Shown here: positions 22,607-32,456 of the stretch, piece after piece
Layout: the number at the start of each line of letters is the position of its first letter
Numbering within the stretch: position 1 is the first letter of the stretch
NCBI GenBank assembly: GCA_010093605.1
Contig: MU004196.1
Location: forward strand, 150,255 to 214,254
DNA length: 64,000 bases
Direction of reading: 5' to 3'
From: Lophium mytilinum
Taxonomy: Eukaryota > Ascomycota > Dothideomycetes > Mytilinidiales > Mytilinidiaceae
The notes under the pieces: model-generated
The model's input: only the letters and a program-made list of their open reading frames with translations
The model's database searches: none
What the model was told of the DNA's origin: nothing
Program-made: the position numbers and the translations under genes

Positions 22607-23166
22607 TGGGAGAGTGGGGATGGTGGAAGGCTGATGGGCGGGGGTGTGGTGTTTTGCGAAGGGGGAGATGAGGTTAGGTGGAGTTTGATGTTTCTGAAGT
22701 GAAATGAATCTATGCAGCTATCTTTTTGCTAAGGGTGCTATTCTTGAAAGGGGTATTGAGGACGCGGGGTTGAGGTGCGTCAGTGTGCCAGGACCCTTGC
22801 AGCTTGAAAGGGTAAATGATAATGATGTCAAGGGCGATATGGGGGAAGTCAGACTAGCTTGTGACTGACGGATTATCTGTCTCTAGGGCGGCTACTAATA
22901 GTAGTTGTTAGTCTCGACGCATCACTCAAGTAGTGGTACATACGTGTGCCATGTGGCCGGAGATAACCTAATACTACACAGTCAGCGATGAGAACAAGTC
23001 ATTTACTTCACGTCACACACGATAGTCCACATCGCAAGAATGATAAGCTAGAACGAGTGTTTGACATTCATGGACTACAACTACAAGAACCAGTACAACG
23101 CTAAAAACCGAAAACGAAAAGAGAGGAAGGAAAAAGAACTAATGCCGTCCGCTGAACTCAAGCACA
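22607..23166. other. Intergenic: convergent 3' region
   Basis: A 560-bp gap between a plus-strand gene and the minus-strand secreted-protein gene. Its first 200 bases are G-rich and later parts AT-richer. No gene, repeat or RNA is visible. Confidence 0.4.
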
Positions 23167-24771
23167 TCACTTCTCCTCGCCGTACGGGTAATCCATGCCG
23201 AAGTAAAATTCCAATTTGCCGCCCTCAGCGCAAATGCACCTGTATTCGTCCCAGCTGTCAGCATGCCCGAACACCTCGCTTGCGTTGTCGTGTGCGACGC
23301 CGAGGATGATACCATCGAGGTTGTCCTCGCCGTGGTTGAGGTGCGAGTATGGCAACTTGGAGGGAGACGGCGTCGGGGTGGATGATATGGAGCGAGTCGA
23401 GGTGTGAGTGTGGTTGAAGTAAGGCAGCTTGGAGGAGGAAGGTGATAGGGTGGGCAATATGGGGCGAGTCAAGGAGTGAGTGGGTGTGAAGGTGACGTAG
23501 ATGCTTGAGGTTGAAGTCGAGGTCAAGGTCGATGGCGAAGTGCTCTTCACACTCTTGGAATACCACTTGGTTGACGTCGATGTGGAGGAAGTCGACAGTG
23601 AGATTTTGGACTGCGTCCAATATTTCGCCCAACTGGTCTGGGACGTGGTGTGGCTCACAGTGGACGAGGCGGGACCAATCTTGCCCTTGATCGACTTGAA
23701 CGTGGCGGAAGGCTTTGGAAGGTAGAACGGGGACGACCAGTGGAGTGACGAGTGAAACGTGGAAGCGGAGTAGCTGGTGTAATAGTAATCGTCGTGCTCT
23801 GGGGCCGTAGCATCACTGTGGTGGTGGTCGATGCCGTAATGGATCTCAAGAAGTTCGTAATCGATGTCAACGTCAACATCGTGAGATCCAGTGGAGTCTC
23901 CAGGCAGAGTACAATTGAGGAGTCCGAAATAGCACTCGGGCTCTTCCACGTCGACGGCAGGCTTTGTCGGGCTTAAGGAAGGCTTGCTCGGGTAAGAGAC
24001 AGGCTTCTCTTGCTTGTCGGTCGGTTTGGACGGATTGATGGAAGGTCTCGAGAAAGAGTATGCGGACTTCGTGGCGGAGTATGCAGACTTCGAGGAAGAG
24101 TAGGCAATCTTCGAGGATGGTACGGTAGACCTCGAGGAAGTGACAGCAGACTTTGAGGAATAGACTCTCGACGAAGTATGGGCAGGCTTCGAAGAGGGCT
24201 TATAAGGCAGCTTTCCAGTTTTCGACGGATGCCCGACATGCTTGAGCGTGTGGCTACCAGGCCCCACGGTAGGAGGACCGGGCTTCGATGAATGCCCAAC
24301 ATGCTTGAGGGTGTGGATACCCAGTCGTTGGGTAGGGGTGCCAGACTTCGGCCGACTAGTGATGGTCGACTTCGAATGGAAGGTAGACTTCCTCGTGGAG
24401 CTCGTTGGCGTTGCCAGAGGAACGAGAACGCTGACCCAGTCAATGAAGGGAATGGACGTTGCGGATAGTGTCACGCCCTTGAGGGACTTCACAAGGCGGC
24501 GTTCGAGTCCACTGTCTCCGATGCTGCGGCTTAGAAGGCCCTCCATGTCCGCGTAGCTCACATCGCCTTTGAAACAGCAGCAGTGGGCGTTCTTGACCTG
24601 CTGACCAGTGGAGTTTCTGACGTTCTTGTATCCGCATTTGGGGGCGTCCGGTGTTGTAGAAGTCGAAGTTGAGATTGGATGAACGCGAGGGGACGGTTCA
24701 GTGGGTGGTTCAGGGCCAGCTGGAGCTGCAACAGCCGTAGCTCCAAGTGCGAGCAGAACGGCAAACTTCAT
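23167..24771 (-). CDS. Secreted Ser/Thr/Lys-rich repeat protein
   Basis: A single exon of 534 residues. Residues 1-16 (MKFAVLLALGATAVAA) form a signal peptide. A short cysteine cluster follows (CGYKN ... HCCCFKGD, about residues 46-68), then a long low-complexity region. That region includes two copies of HTLKHVGHxSKxG, a run of SSKSAYS-type units (SSKSAYSATKSAYSFSRP), Tyr/His/Asp-rich DDYYYTSYSAS, and further STSTST tracts with SKLPYF/SKLPYSHLNH pairs. It ends with a small region holding CICAEGG. No GPI signal or membrane helix is evident. The composition suggests a heavily O-glycosylated wall or extracellular protein. An effector role is possible but unsupported. The gene is flanked by convergent and divergent neighbours and is not part of a visible cluster. 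Confidence 0.7.
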   Translation of the reverse strand: MKFAVLLALGATAVAAPAGPEPPTEPSPRVHPISTSTSTTPDAPKCGYKNVRNSTGQQVKNAHCCCFKGDVSYADMEGLLSRSIGDSGLERRLVKSLKGVTLSATSIPFIDWVSVLVPLATPTSSTRKSTFHSKSTITSRPKSGTPTQRLGIHTLKHVGHSSKPGPPTVGPGSHTLKHVGHPSKTGKLPYKPSSKPAHTSSRVYSSKSAVTSSRSTVPSSKIAYSSSKSAYSATKSAYSFSRPSINPSKPTDKQEKPVSYPSKPSLSPTKPAVDVEEPECYFGLLNCTLPGDSTGSHDVDVDIDYELLEIHYGIDHHHSDATAPEHDDYYYTSYSASTFHSSLHWSSPFYLPKPSATFKSIKGKIGPASSTVSHTTSQTSWAKYWTQSKISLSTSSTSTSTKWYSKSVKSTSPSTLTSTSTSSIYVTFTPTHSLTRPILPTLSPSSSKLPYFNHTHTSTRSISSTPTPSPSKLPYSHLNHGEDNLDGIILGVAHDNASEVFGHADSWDEYRCICAEGGKLEFYFGMDYPYGEEK

Positions 24772-25466
24772 GACTGCACGATGAATAGCGGGATTTATCG
24801 ATGGAGGACTGATGGATGATGTATGATGGAGCTGGTGGATGTTGAAGCTGATGGGTGATGGAGTGGATGAATTGTGGAGTGTAAAGGTCTGGGTTGGGCG
24901 GGCAGGATGCTGTTATAAACACTGCCGCCACCTGTGGTCCTTCCTAGCATACTCGCGACTATAAACATTGCGTGAGAATGCTTGCTGTGAGACGGAAGGT
25001 GGTTGCTCGAGACGGGCACGCTGCTCCCGTTGGCCAGCGATGCTTCTTGCCTTTCCAAGCGCGATCCATGCGTTTGCTAGCAGGATCTACGGGACGGTTT
25101 AGCAACTGAATAGAGACTTGGAGAGGGAGAGACGGACCGAAGAGCAAGAGCGTCAAGCTTGAAGCAACAACGGAGCAATACATTCGAGCTTCGTGGGGCA
25201 TTGAAGGTGGAAGGCTAGTAACACGCTCCGCTGAACACAATGTTGCAGTTCGACACCGTCTAGAATAGCCCGGAGAGCTATGGGGCTTGCCCATACAAGC
25301 CTTTTAGAGGTTTAAAGACCTTACACAGAACTACAAGCGACGCTAGGCAAGCATGAATAAGCGTAGAAAGAGTGTGTACCTCAAGAATAGGAATATCTTG
25401 AATGGGAAGAATAGACTCGCGAAAGTCACTTCTTGCTCAAGGGAGCTAGAGTGGCCCTCTGGAGTT
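24772..25466. other. Intergenic: promoter of the secreted-protein gene
   Basis: About 0.7 kb between two minus-strand genes. It contains the upstream region of the secreted-protein gene with GATGGA/GATGAT-rich purine tracts (24790-24870). No supportable gene is present. Confidence 0.35.
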
Positions 25467-26423
25467 TCACATAACACTGCAAGCCTCCCGAACAAACTCA
25501 ACCCCTTTGCCCTCGAGCTTGTCACCATCTTCTGGAGGAATTTCCAGGGCGATGATCTTGGGCTTCACACCCTTCTGGAGCATCACCCGCACTTGAGCTT
25601 TCTCCCAAAACTCAATCTGTACGGCCCTCCGCCGCCGTAACTCGGTCACGAATCTTGCAAACTCCTCATCGGTTTTGCACCGGAACTTCGCACTCTCAAT
25701 CTTGCTGTCCACATCGTCCACCTCTGCATTTGCGCATCGTGGGCAGTACACCGTTAGCATGCCGATGCTGTTCTCGTCCACAGTGTTGTACATCTTGAAC
25801 AAAGACGCCGCGTAGACGCTGTACCACGGACGCTGGCAATTCTCTCGTGTACACGGCCGCTCGTAGTACTTGAAGGTTTTCGAGTGCAAAATCGCTTCCT
25901 GTTGTCGGAGCAGCATGTTGGACTCGGCCTCACGGCTGCGGGCCACGTCTCGCACGTGTTGCTCAAACAGTTGCTGAACTTCTCGCATAGTCCTTCGTCC
26001 TGCCGTTGCGCGCAGCCGCCCATTCTCCGACTTCAAGTGAGCCTCAGCGAATTGGCGGTCTTTGAAGGCGTGAGAGGGGCAGAGGCCGTGCTTATTGACC
26101 AGGCCGTGCGGTTTGCTGGGCGCGTAGAAGCTCGGTGAGAGCATGCTGATGAGGTAGTGCGCCTGGCAGCCTTCGGACATGCAAGGGACATAGTGGTCGC
26201 TGGGATTGTAGACTGCTGAGGACGGCACGCCTATGCGTGAGGGCTGAACGGTTTTGGCGCGAGACGGTTTGGCGGTTGACATTGTGTGCTTCAGGCTGAC
26301 GAAGCTGCGGGATTTCTTGATCTCTGGTCGTGCGGACAGACGGGTGTAATCACTTTTAGAAATGGAGATGTTTGACAATGATTTATGAGTTGATAATGAC
26401 GGGGCCGCGCGGATGTCAGCCAT
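25467..26423 (-). CDS. Hypothetical protein with paired-cysteine (zinc-binding-like) motifs
   Basis: A single exon of 318 residues, starting at ATG 26423 (MADIRAAPSL); the frame is open further upstream but has no ATG there. The N-terminal 65 residues are Ser/Lys-rich and disordered. The middle has CMSEGCQAHYLIS and later HGLCPSHAFKDRQFAEAHLK, a helical stretch rich in Glu/Arg (about 135-180), then CTRENCQRPWYSVY and VYCPRCANAEVDD. The repeated C-x(3-4)-C and C-x2-C pairs suggest one or two structural zinc sites. The C-terminal third is helical and charged. No named family is recognised. Gene-like codon use and conserved-looking aromatic motifs make a real protein likely. Confidence 0.65.
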   Translation of the reverse strand: MADIRAAPSLSTHKSLSNISISKSDYTRLSARPEIKKSRSFVSLKHTMSTAKPSRAKTVQPSRIGVPSSAVYNPSDHYVPCMSEGCQAHYLISMLSPSFYAPSKPHGLVNKHGLCPSHAFKDRQFAEAHLKSENGRLRATAGRRTMREVQQLFEQHVRDVARSREAESNMLLRQQEAILHSKTFKYYERPCTRENCQRPWYSVYAASLFKMYNTVDENSIGMLTVYCPRCANAEVDDVDSKIESAKFRCKTDEEFARFVTELRRRRAVQIEFWEKAQVRVMLQKGVKPKIIALEIPPEDGDKLEGKGVEFVREACSVM

Positions 26424-27152
26424 TATGAGAGAGGTGCGAGAAAGAGCAGGCACAGGAAACGACAATGGAAGGTACGATTTGCGACATTAATGAATTGAAT
26501 CGAAGGAGTCGCTTTTCAGCCCTGGAGGCTTAAGCCTATGGCGTCAAGCAATCGGAAGCAGCGGCGCGATGAAGGCCTGGCAACTTCGAATCTGGATGGG
26601 AAAGTGAGGTGGTTGGTAGGAAAGCTCATCAATTATGGAAGCGGCATGGGCTCCAAGGTACCAGCTGGCCTATGAGAGATTAAAAGTCGGTGCCCTCGAT
26701 GAAAAGGAGGCAGCGCGTGCAACTCTGTTAGCTGAAGAGGCGAGACCAGCGCCATTGTGCACTAGGTGGCTCCACAGCTGTTATTGGTGACAACCTTACG
26801 GCGCCACCGGATCGCGGATAAGCATCGATTAACGCCCGGCTACAAAGTGCCAAGGCCGTTGTAGGAATATCCTAACTAGATTGATCCCGTCCATAACATT
26901 TCGCTGGTCAAAGCCTAAAAATATATGGTATTACATCAGTGTCGACAGGACCTCATACGAAAAAAACTACAGTCAACGAGGTAGAAGCCTAAAAGCATAT
27001 CAATGGCCCCAAGTAGCCAGGCCTCAGGTGGTATCACTCTGTCCTGAACTCCTAATCCCACGATTAGCCAGCCTAGCCCTATCCTAAACGCCGTCAGCCA
27101 TTCCACTGTCATACCAGTACCGTTACAACAAGAAAAGAGGGTATCCTGATAA
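26424..27152. other. Intergenic region
   Basis: About 0.73 kb between two minus-strand genes. The part after 26860 is AT-rich and includes the CHL4 3' side. No gene, RNA or repeat is visible. Confidence 0.35.
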
Positions 27153-28745
27153 TCAAACGTTATTCTTTCTCGTTCGAATCTTGCCATCCTTGACAACGCC
27201 AATGCTCACTCCAGCCTCTCCAGTCATCCAGCCAGGCATCCTCTCTCCATCGACCACTCCCTTTTCCACAAGCTGTCGGATGCCGGCAAACACATGGGAT
27301 CCGTAGAAGGTGACACGGACGTCTGGACGCCAGTCTGCAGAGCCGGCTCCTGGTGTATTGGCTAGGTCATCGGCTGGTCTATCGAGCTCGGAAGGTCTCG
27401 ATGGACGACCGTGCGCTTTGCTCTTTCTAGCCGCAGGTATGGGAGTTTGAATGTCTTCTTCATCTAGAGCCGCGGAGACTACGTTGGCAGGAAATGCGTC
27501 ATCAATCCTCACTTCAACGCGCTCGAGAGTCATGCCGTCGCCTACAATACCAGAATTACCGAATCGGCCCTCTGCAACTTGCTTCAGGCGCTTGCTCGCG
27601 GGCGATTCCGCGGGTTCCGCATCATCAAGAACTGCGTCTCTCCGTCCACGCTTAGTAGTGCGTGAATTGTTCTCTTTGTCCACGCCGTCGTGCGTAGAGT
27701 CTGGATTTGGTGGCTTGCTTTTCTTGATAGCATCTCCGGAAGGTGGATTGATACCAAAGTCTAGCGTGTTTTGGTTGAGTTTGTTGTCGACGAATATGCT
27801 CCAACCACCCGGCGCGGCGTTGCTTCCACCTGAGCCCCGAAGACTGAGGAGGGCCTCGAGAGAGCGAGTGTGAAGTTTGGTATCTTGGAATTCGTAGCGC
27901 TTGAACGGTTTCGAAAGGGCATGTGGCACTGCATCGTACAGCAGCTTTTGAAGGCTTAGTACTTCCGACCCAACTCGTTGTCCGGGTGAAGTCGAAATCG
28001 ACAGATACACGAAGGGTGAGCTGTCCGGGAACGCCACCCATACTGCCTTTGAAGTGTTCGAGCCGCCAGACACCTGTGGCTGAACATCTTGAAGCGACTG
28101 TTCGGTGTTGTATGGCGAATCGTGCATGAAGACGCGCAAGAGTGTGAGTCCCATGCCTTTGTGCATATTCTTCTGGCGAGTGAAGTAGTAATGTGCTTTC
28201 ATTAATGGCGCAAGCCGGTTCGCGAGACTCTGGAGAAAGGTGGCCACTTGGAATCTCGGGAAGTCGTCGGTGTAGTCGCTAGGTTCCACGCCAGGCTCCT
28301 TGTCCTGCTTCCTCACGAGTCGCTTTCCGTACCACTTGTGGGAGGTGGGGTGCTCGAGGAGAAGGCGTTCCTCGACCATTGCGAGCTGATAAAGCGAGAT
28401 GCCATGCCTCCAGTCTCCGTACAGGACGCGGTCGACAACCTCCTTGCGGCTCCCCTTTCCCCTCTGGTAGCCCTCGTACACTTCCTTTAATTCCTCGAGG
28501 CCCTGGGCCGGGGGGTCATACTCAAGATGCTCGTTCTCAGCGTCGTCGGGATCATGGTCGGCGTACAGGTACGGCCGGCAGAAGTCGCGATGTTTCTTGT
28601 CTAGCCATTGCAGGACGATGGATATCAGGGCCTCTCGTCTGAGCCGAGACAGGGCGCGAACAAGCTCGGTGTTGGTTGTCGGAACACGGAGGCTGTGACC
28701 CAGGACGCCGTTGGTGGGAACAGAGAGGCCACCGCGAGGAGCCAT
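27153..28745 (-). CDS. CHL4: Kinetochore protein Chl4/Mis15 (CENP-N family)
   Basis: A single exon of 530 residues starting at ATG 28745 (MAPRGGLSVP). The N-terminal helical domain carries LVRALSRLRREALISIVLQW and a basic GDWRHGISLYQLAMVEERLL segment; the middle has HKWYGKRLVR, FLQSLANRLAPLMKAHYYF and LTLLRVFMHDSPY; the C-terminal domain includes DVRVTFYGSHVFAGIRQLVE. These are characteristic of the CENP-N/Chl4 family, an inner-kinetochore (CCAN/Ctf19 complex) component that works with Iml3/CENP-L. Between them lies a disordered acidic and basic linker. Length is near that of yeast Chl4 (458) and of filamentous fungal homologs. The gene is divergent from METR. Confidence 0.85.
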   Translation of the reverse strand: MAPRGGLSVPTNGVLGHSLRVPTTNTELVRALSRLRREALISIVLQWLDKKHRDFCRPYLYADHDPDDAENEHLEYDPPAQGLEELKEVYEGYQRGKGSRKEVVDRVLYGDWRHGISLYQLAMVEERLLLEHPTSHKWYGKRLVRKQDKEPGVEPSDYTDDFPRFQVATFLQSLANRLAPLMKAHYYFTRQKNMHKGMGLTLLRVFMHDSPYNTEQSLQDVQPQVSGGSNTSKAVWVAFPDSSPFVYLSISTSPGQRVGSEVLSLQKLLYDAVPHALSKPFKRYEFQDTKLHTRSLEALLSLRGSGGSNAAPGGWSIFVDNKLNQNTLDFGINPPSGDAIKKSKPPNPDSTHDGVDKENNSRTTKRGRRDAVLDDAEPAESPASKRLKQVAEGRFGNSGIVGDGMTLERVEVRIDDAFPANVVSAALDEEDIQTPIPAARKSKAHGRPSRPSELDRPADDLANTPGAGSADWRPDVRVTFYGSHVFAGIRQLVEKGVVDGERMPGWMTGEAGVSIGVVKDGKIRTRKNNV

Positions 28746-29613
28746 CACGTCGAGGTCGTGGTGGGGGCTTCGCGAGGGTGGTAAGCGCTCGTATTGTTTG
28801 CATGGAGTCGCGAAGTGAAGTTGCGTCGACGCGTGTGGTTTAGCGCTAGCCTCGGTACGTAATAGCGTGGGGTGAATGCCTGTTAGTCCGGGCTGTCACG
28901 TGCTGTGGCCAGACTCCACGACGCCATGGCCGGAAACTCGGGCTGCTTCGGGCAATCCGCGATGTACTGCAGCATAGCAGCATTTGCCGGCCGGCACTGC
29001 CCGAAGTTCTTTCAACCGCCGTTGCCGCAGCTGCAGGTTCCCAGTGGCGTCACGTGGCCCAGGGCCGCAAAGTGACGGCGAAGGCGGGGTGTGCATACAA
29101 AGAAAAAGAAACCCTGGGCTCGGTCAGCCAGTTCCACAGCAGTGCCTATTGCCACGCTCAGCCCACGACTCTCTCCATACGCTCTGCACCCTCTTCTTTC
29201 ATTGTCCTGACGTTCTTCGGCCCAAAGGGCGCACTGGGACCCACTTTGCGAGCCTTATTGAGCGCCGGTCATCGCGACCTCGTCAAAGAGCAGTCTACCC
29301 GCGGGGCGGCCACACCAGCAGAATTCTCACCCCACGGCAGAGCGTCCTTCTGCGACAACAACACCACCATCGCCAGACGCTGTTCCTCACCTGCAGACCA
29401 CTGCCGATATCGAATCTGCGACTTTGTCCGGTCTGCCGTCGCCGCGGCTGCGATCAGAGTCTCTGGCCGCCAATTACTCATCCTGACGCAGAGGATATCA
29501 CACTCGCCTGCCGACATATTCGCTGCCAGACACCGGCAACGAGTCTCTATCTCGACGACTGCATTCAAGGCGCCTGACGCATCCTCAATTGGGGCATCCT
29601 CACAGCTGACGCC
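28746..29613. promoter_or_regulatory. CHL4/METR divergent promoter with two TCACGTG sites
   Basis: An 868-bp gap between divergent genes. The word TCACGTG occurs at 28896-28902 and 29050-29056. In yeast TCACGTG is the Cbf1-Met4-Met28 site of sulfur-metabolism genes; here it lies upstream of a bZIP of the sulfur-regulator family, which could fit autoregulation. The 3' half likely forms a long METR leader. Confidence 0.45.
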
Positions 29614-30886
29614 ATGTCTTACAACGGCCGTCGCGGGCCCAATGTGTCGCAGTACATCGCCAACCTCAACACGATCCAGCCAGCCGAGGACCTGCCTGAC
29701 CCGCTGCTCAACATCGAGGAGGACCTCGCGCTCTTCACCAACACCGAGTTCATCGACTGGGACCACGGTAGCCTCGACGTTCCCCAGACGCTGGACTACG
29801 ACCCCGTCGCCGAGCAGCGTGCCCGCCGCATGAATGCGTCGCGCGGCAGCTACAGCGGCGCCGCCAAGGACTTCGGCGCTGTGAGCAAGTCGGAATTTCT
29901 CAACAGTGAGTCTCCCCTTTTCTTCTGTCTCTTTTTCCCTCTCTTCATCTTCGTCGTCGTTGTCGTTGTCGTCGTCGCTGTCGTCGCTGCTGCGCCGTTA
30001 TCTCGACTCTGCTGCGTTCTCCGTATTACCGCCGATCGCAGCGGTTTGGAGGAGGTTGCATGGACGTGGACCCCGCCAACGAGCTGCAGCAGCGCACGCC
30101 GGGCGCTCATTCGCTGAGCGGCGACGATACAGTTCTGACTCCATGCGCATGCATGGCTCGGGCTGGTTGCGTATTTGGTGGGCGTTCGCAGGGCTGCGAA
30201 AGCCCGAAGCACGCCATTCCCCGTGATGGCCCGCCTACAACTCCCCAACCAGCCCACGCACAACACCATCCCGTTCCTTTCTCACCGCTCGCGCCACTAC
30301 TATGACTAACGTCGCCATCTATCCAGGCGACTTCCATTTCCAAGACTTCTCTGGCTTCAACAGCACCATCACCGACCCCCAATTGCCCAACCTGTCGCAA
30401 AACACGCCCGCCGGCTATCCGCTCGCTTCCTACGGGTCGCCCGTCTCCAACTCGGCCTCGCCCGTGTCGCCCGAGTTTGGCCCTGGGCCTGGTGAGAAGC
30501 GCAAGCTTGACGCTATCACAGACCCTAACGGCTCCACAGGCGAAGAACCAACCCGTGTCGCCGCCGAGGAGGACAAGCGCCGCCGCAACACAGCTGCCAG
30601 CGCCCGCTTCCGCGTCAAGAAGAAGCAACGCGAGCAGGCTCTCGAGAAGTCTGCCAAGGACATGACCGATAAGGTCGGCGTGCTGGAAACCAAGATCACA
30701 CAGCTCGAGATGGAAAACAAGTGGCTCAAGAGCCTCATCACGGAGAAGAACGAGAGCTCAGCAGACGTCAGCGCTATGTTCAAGAAGTTTCAGCAGAGCC
30801 AGGAGACAGCTGGTGAGCGGAGTACTGGCCTACGCACCGACGGCGTTGGCACCGGCGCCGCCCACAAGGAAAAGGCAAAGGCCTAA
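29614..30886 (+). CDS. METR: bZIP sulfur-metabolism regulator (MetR/Cys-3)
   Basis: Two exons, 29614-29905 and 30327-30886, encode 283 residues; the A|GC split codon closes the frame. The C-terminal bZIP has the basic region KRRRNTAASARFRVKKKQRE followed by a leucine zipper (LEKSAKDMTDKVGVLETKI ... MENKWLKSLI). This basic region and zipper are almost diagnostic of Neurospora CYS-3 and Aspergillus MetR, activators of sulfur assimilation genes. The N-terminal part (PAEDLPDPLLNIEEDLALF) is acidic, fitting an activation domain. The single intron is 421 bp, long for this window, and contains a GTCGTCGTT-type microsatellite and a GACTAAC branch site. Two TCACGTG sites lie upstream. It acts in the nucleus under sulfur limitation by family analogy. 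Confidence 0.88.
29949..29993. repeat. GTC/GTT trinucleotide microsatellite in the METR intron
   Basis: An imperfect run of GTCGTTGTC-type triplets within the long intron. It may account in part for the large intron size. Confidence 0.7.
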
Positions 30887-32456
30887 ATTCTGATCTTCTC
30901 TCTTGCTTCTTTGGCTTCATTTGCGGTTCTTCCAGCTGTGGCGCCAGGAGACATACTTACACCTATTGCTTGTTTTGATTTTTAGCCTCGATGGCTTTGC
31001 ACTATGCCCGCGGGGTAGTGGCGGGCTTCTAGTCTGTGGATGGTTGCATGCGGTACGAAGTATGAACGGGGGCGTGGTACATCTTAACTTTATTCATGTC
31101 ACTGGCTCTCTACTATCGCGTCATGCTCTAGTTGCTGGGGTCGATCCAATGAAGTAATGACCTAGATGGAAACAACTGCTGGAGGATCCAAAACAAAATA
31201 CGTCGTCCCAAGCGCCAAATACCCAAGCACCAACATTACGCTATAGAATAGAATACCCGCTGGACCAAACCGAGCGCGACACGAGCGAGAAATAAAAAGT
31301 TCAAAATGTCTACCTAGGTATTCATGCTCTCTTCGTAGTGGGTTTCTTGTTCTAACGTTACTACAATGCTTCGTCAAGCTGCACAACTGCAATGTCTACG
31401 CAACGCATATTTAGGTATGTTTAGATATGAGCTGCTGCGTAGCACGGGAGAACCATATTCGCCCATTATTCCGCCTCTACAGTTTCCTCGGCATATGCTC
31501 ACTCCTCCATTCTTTGTATCATCCATTCGAGATGCGCCTCTCTACCATTTCCTTACGGCACCTGCAGCGCTTCCTCCCCCCGCTACTGCTTAGTTGAGAG
31601 TAGCCCAACATTATTCGCGCTAATCGCTGCGTCTGTTATATACAAGCATCCTCTCGTATACACAAACTCGAACCGCAACCCCCGTTGTTGTTCATAGCTC
31701 TCAACTACCAGCAAACACAATCGGCCTCTCGGATGAGACATAAAAACACTAAGACGGGAGTTTAAGCCTCCTTAAGGTGTGCTATAGCTGAAGATATTGT
31801 TGGAAGCCTGCCGAGGCCATCTACCAACGCCAAACCTAGCTCACCTCTATATGCCGCATCATTAACTGTCCCGCGGAGATTCATATCTTTCTATTTGTTA
31901 CAACTGCACACACTCTAACCCTTTTAAGCTCTTTGTAGAAAGTAGGCTCTCGAGTTGTACTATGCTGCGTATAGTGGTACGAATCTGCTAGAAACTGGAG
32001 ACAAGCGTTGTGCAGGGCTAGCTTCGTAGATGTTGAGTGACTTGGTAGTAGTAAGGGGACTAGAACGGAATGCTCTAACGTCTTGCCTGTGTGTGTTAAA
32101 ATAGAATAAATGCTTAGATTTCTCTTTGTAATCCTAAGCAGTGATTAAATCTTATGGGACTGAAAATCCCGTCCTAGGTTGTTAGGATTCTGTACCCGCT
32201 AGTATGGCACATCTTTGGAAGCCATCTCGACCAGCGTGTTTATAGATTCCATCGTTTTGCTGAGCATCCTTGATAGTCATTAGCGGTGATAAGGAAATCG
32301 ATTTTTTATATGATAGGAAACTCGGCACGTGACACCGGGTATTGGCGCTAGTGAGCCGTGTTTACGACGACCATCGTCCATATCGCGTCTGCCTTTTCCG
32401 CCTCATATACACAAAACATACTTTCTTGCCCCACCTTTTGGGTTGAAGATCTCACC
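30887..32456. other. Long intergenic region, AT-rich
   Basis: About 1.57 kb between METR and CHK1. The stretch 31700-32320 is AT-rich with no coding character. A CACGTG word lies near 32326. No gene, RNA or clear repeat is visible. Confidence 0.4.
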
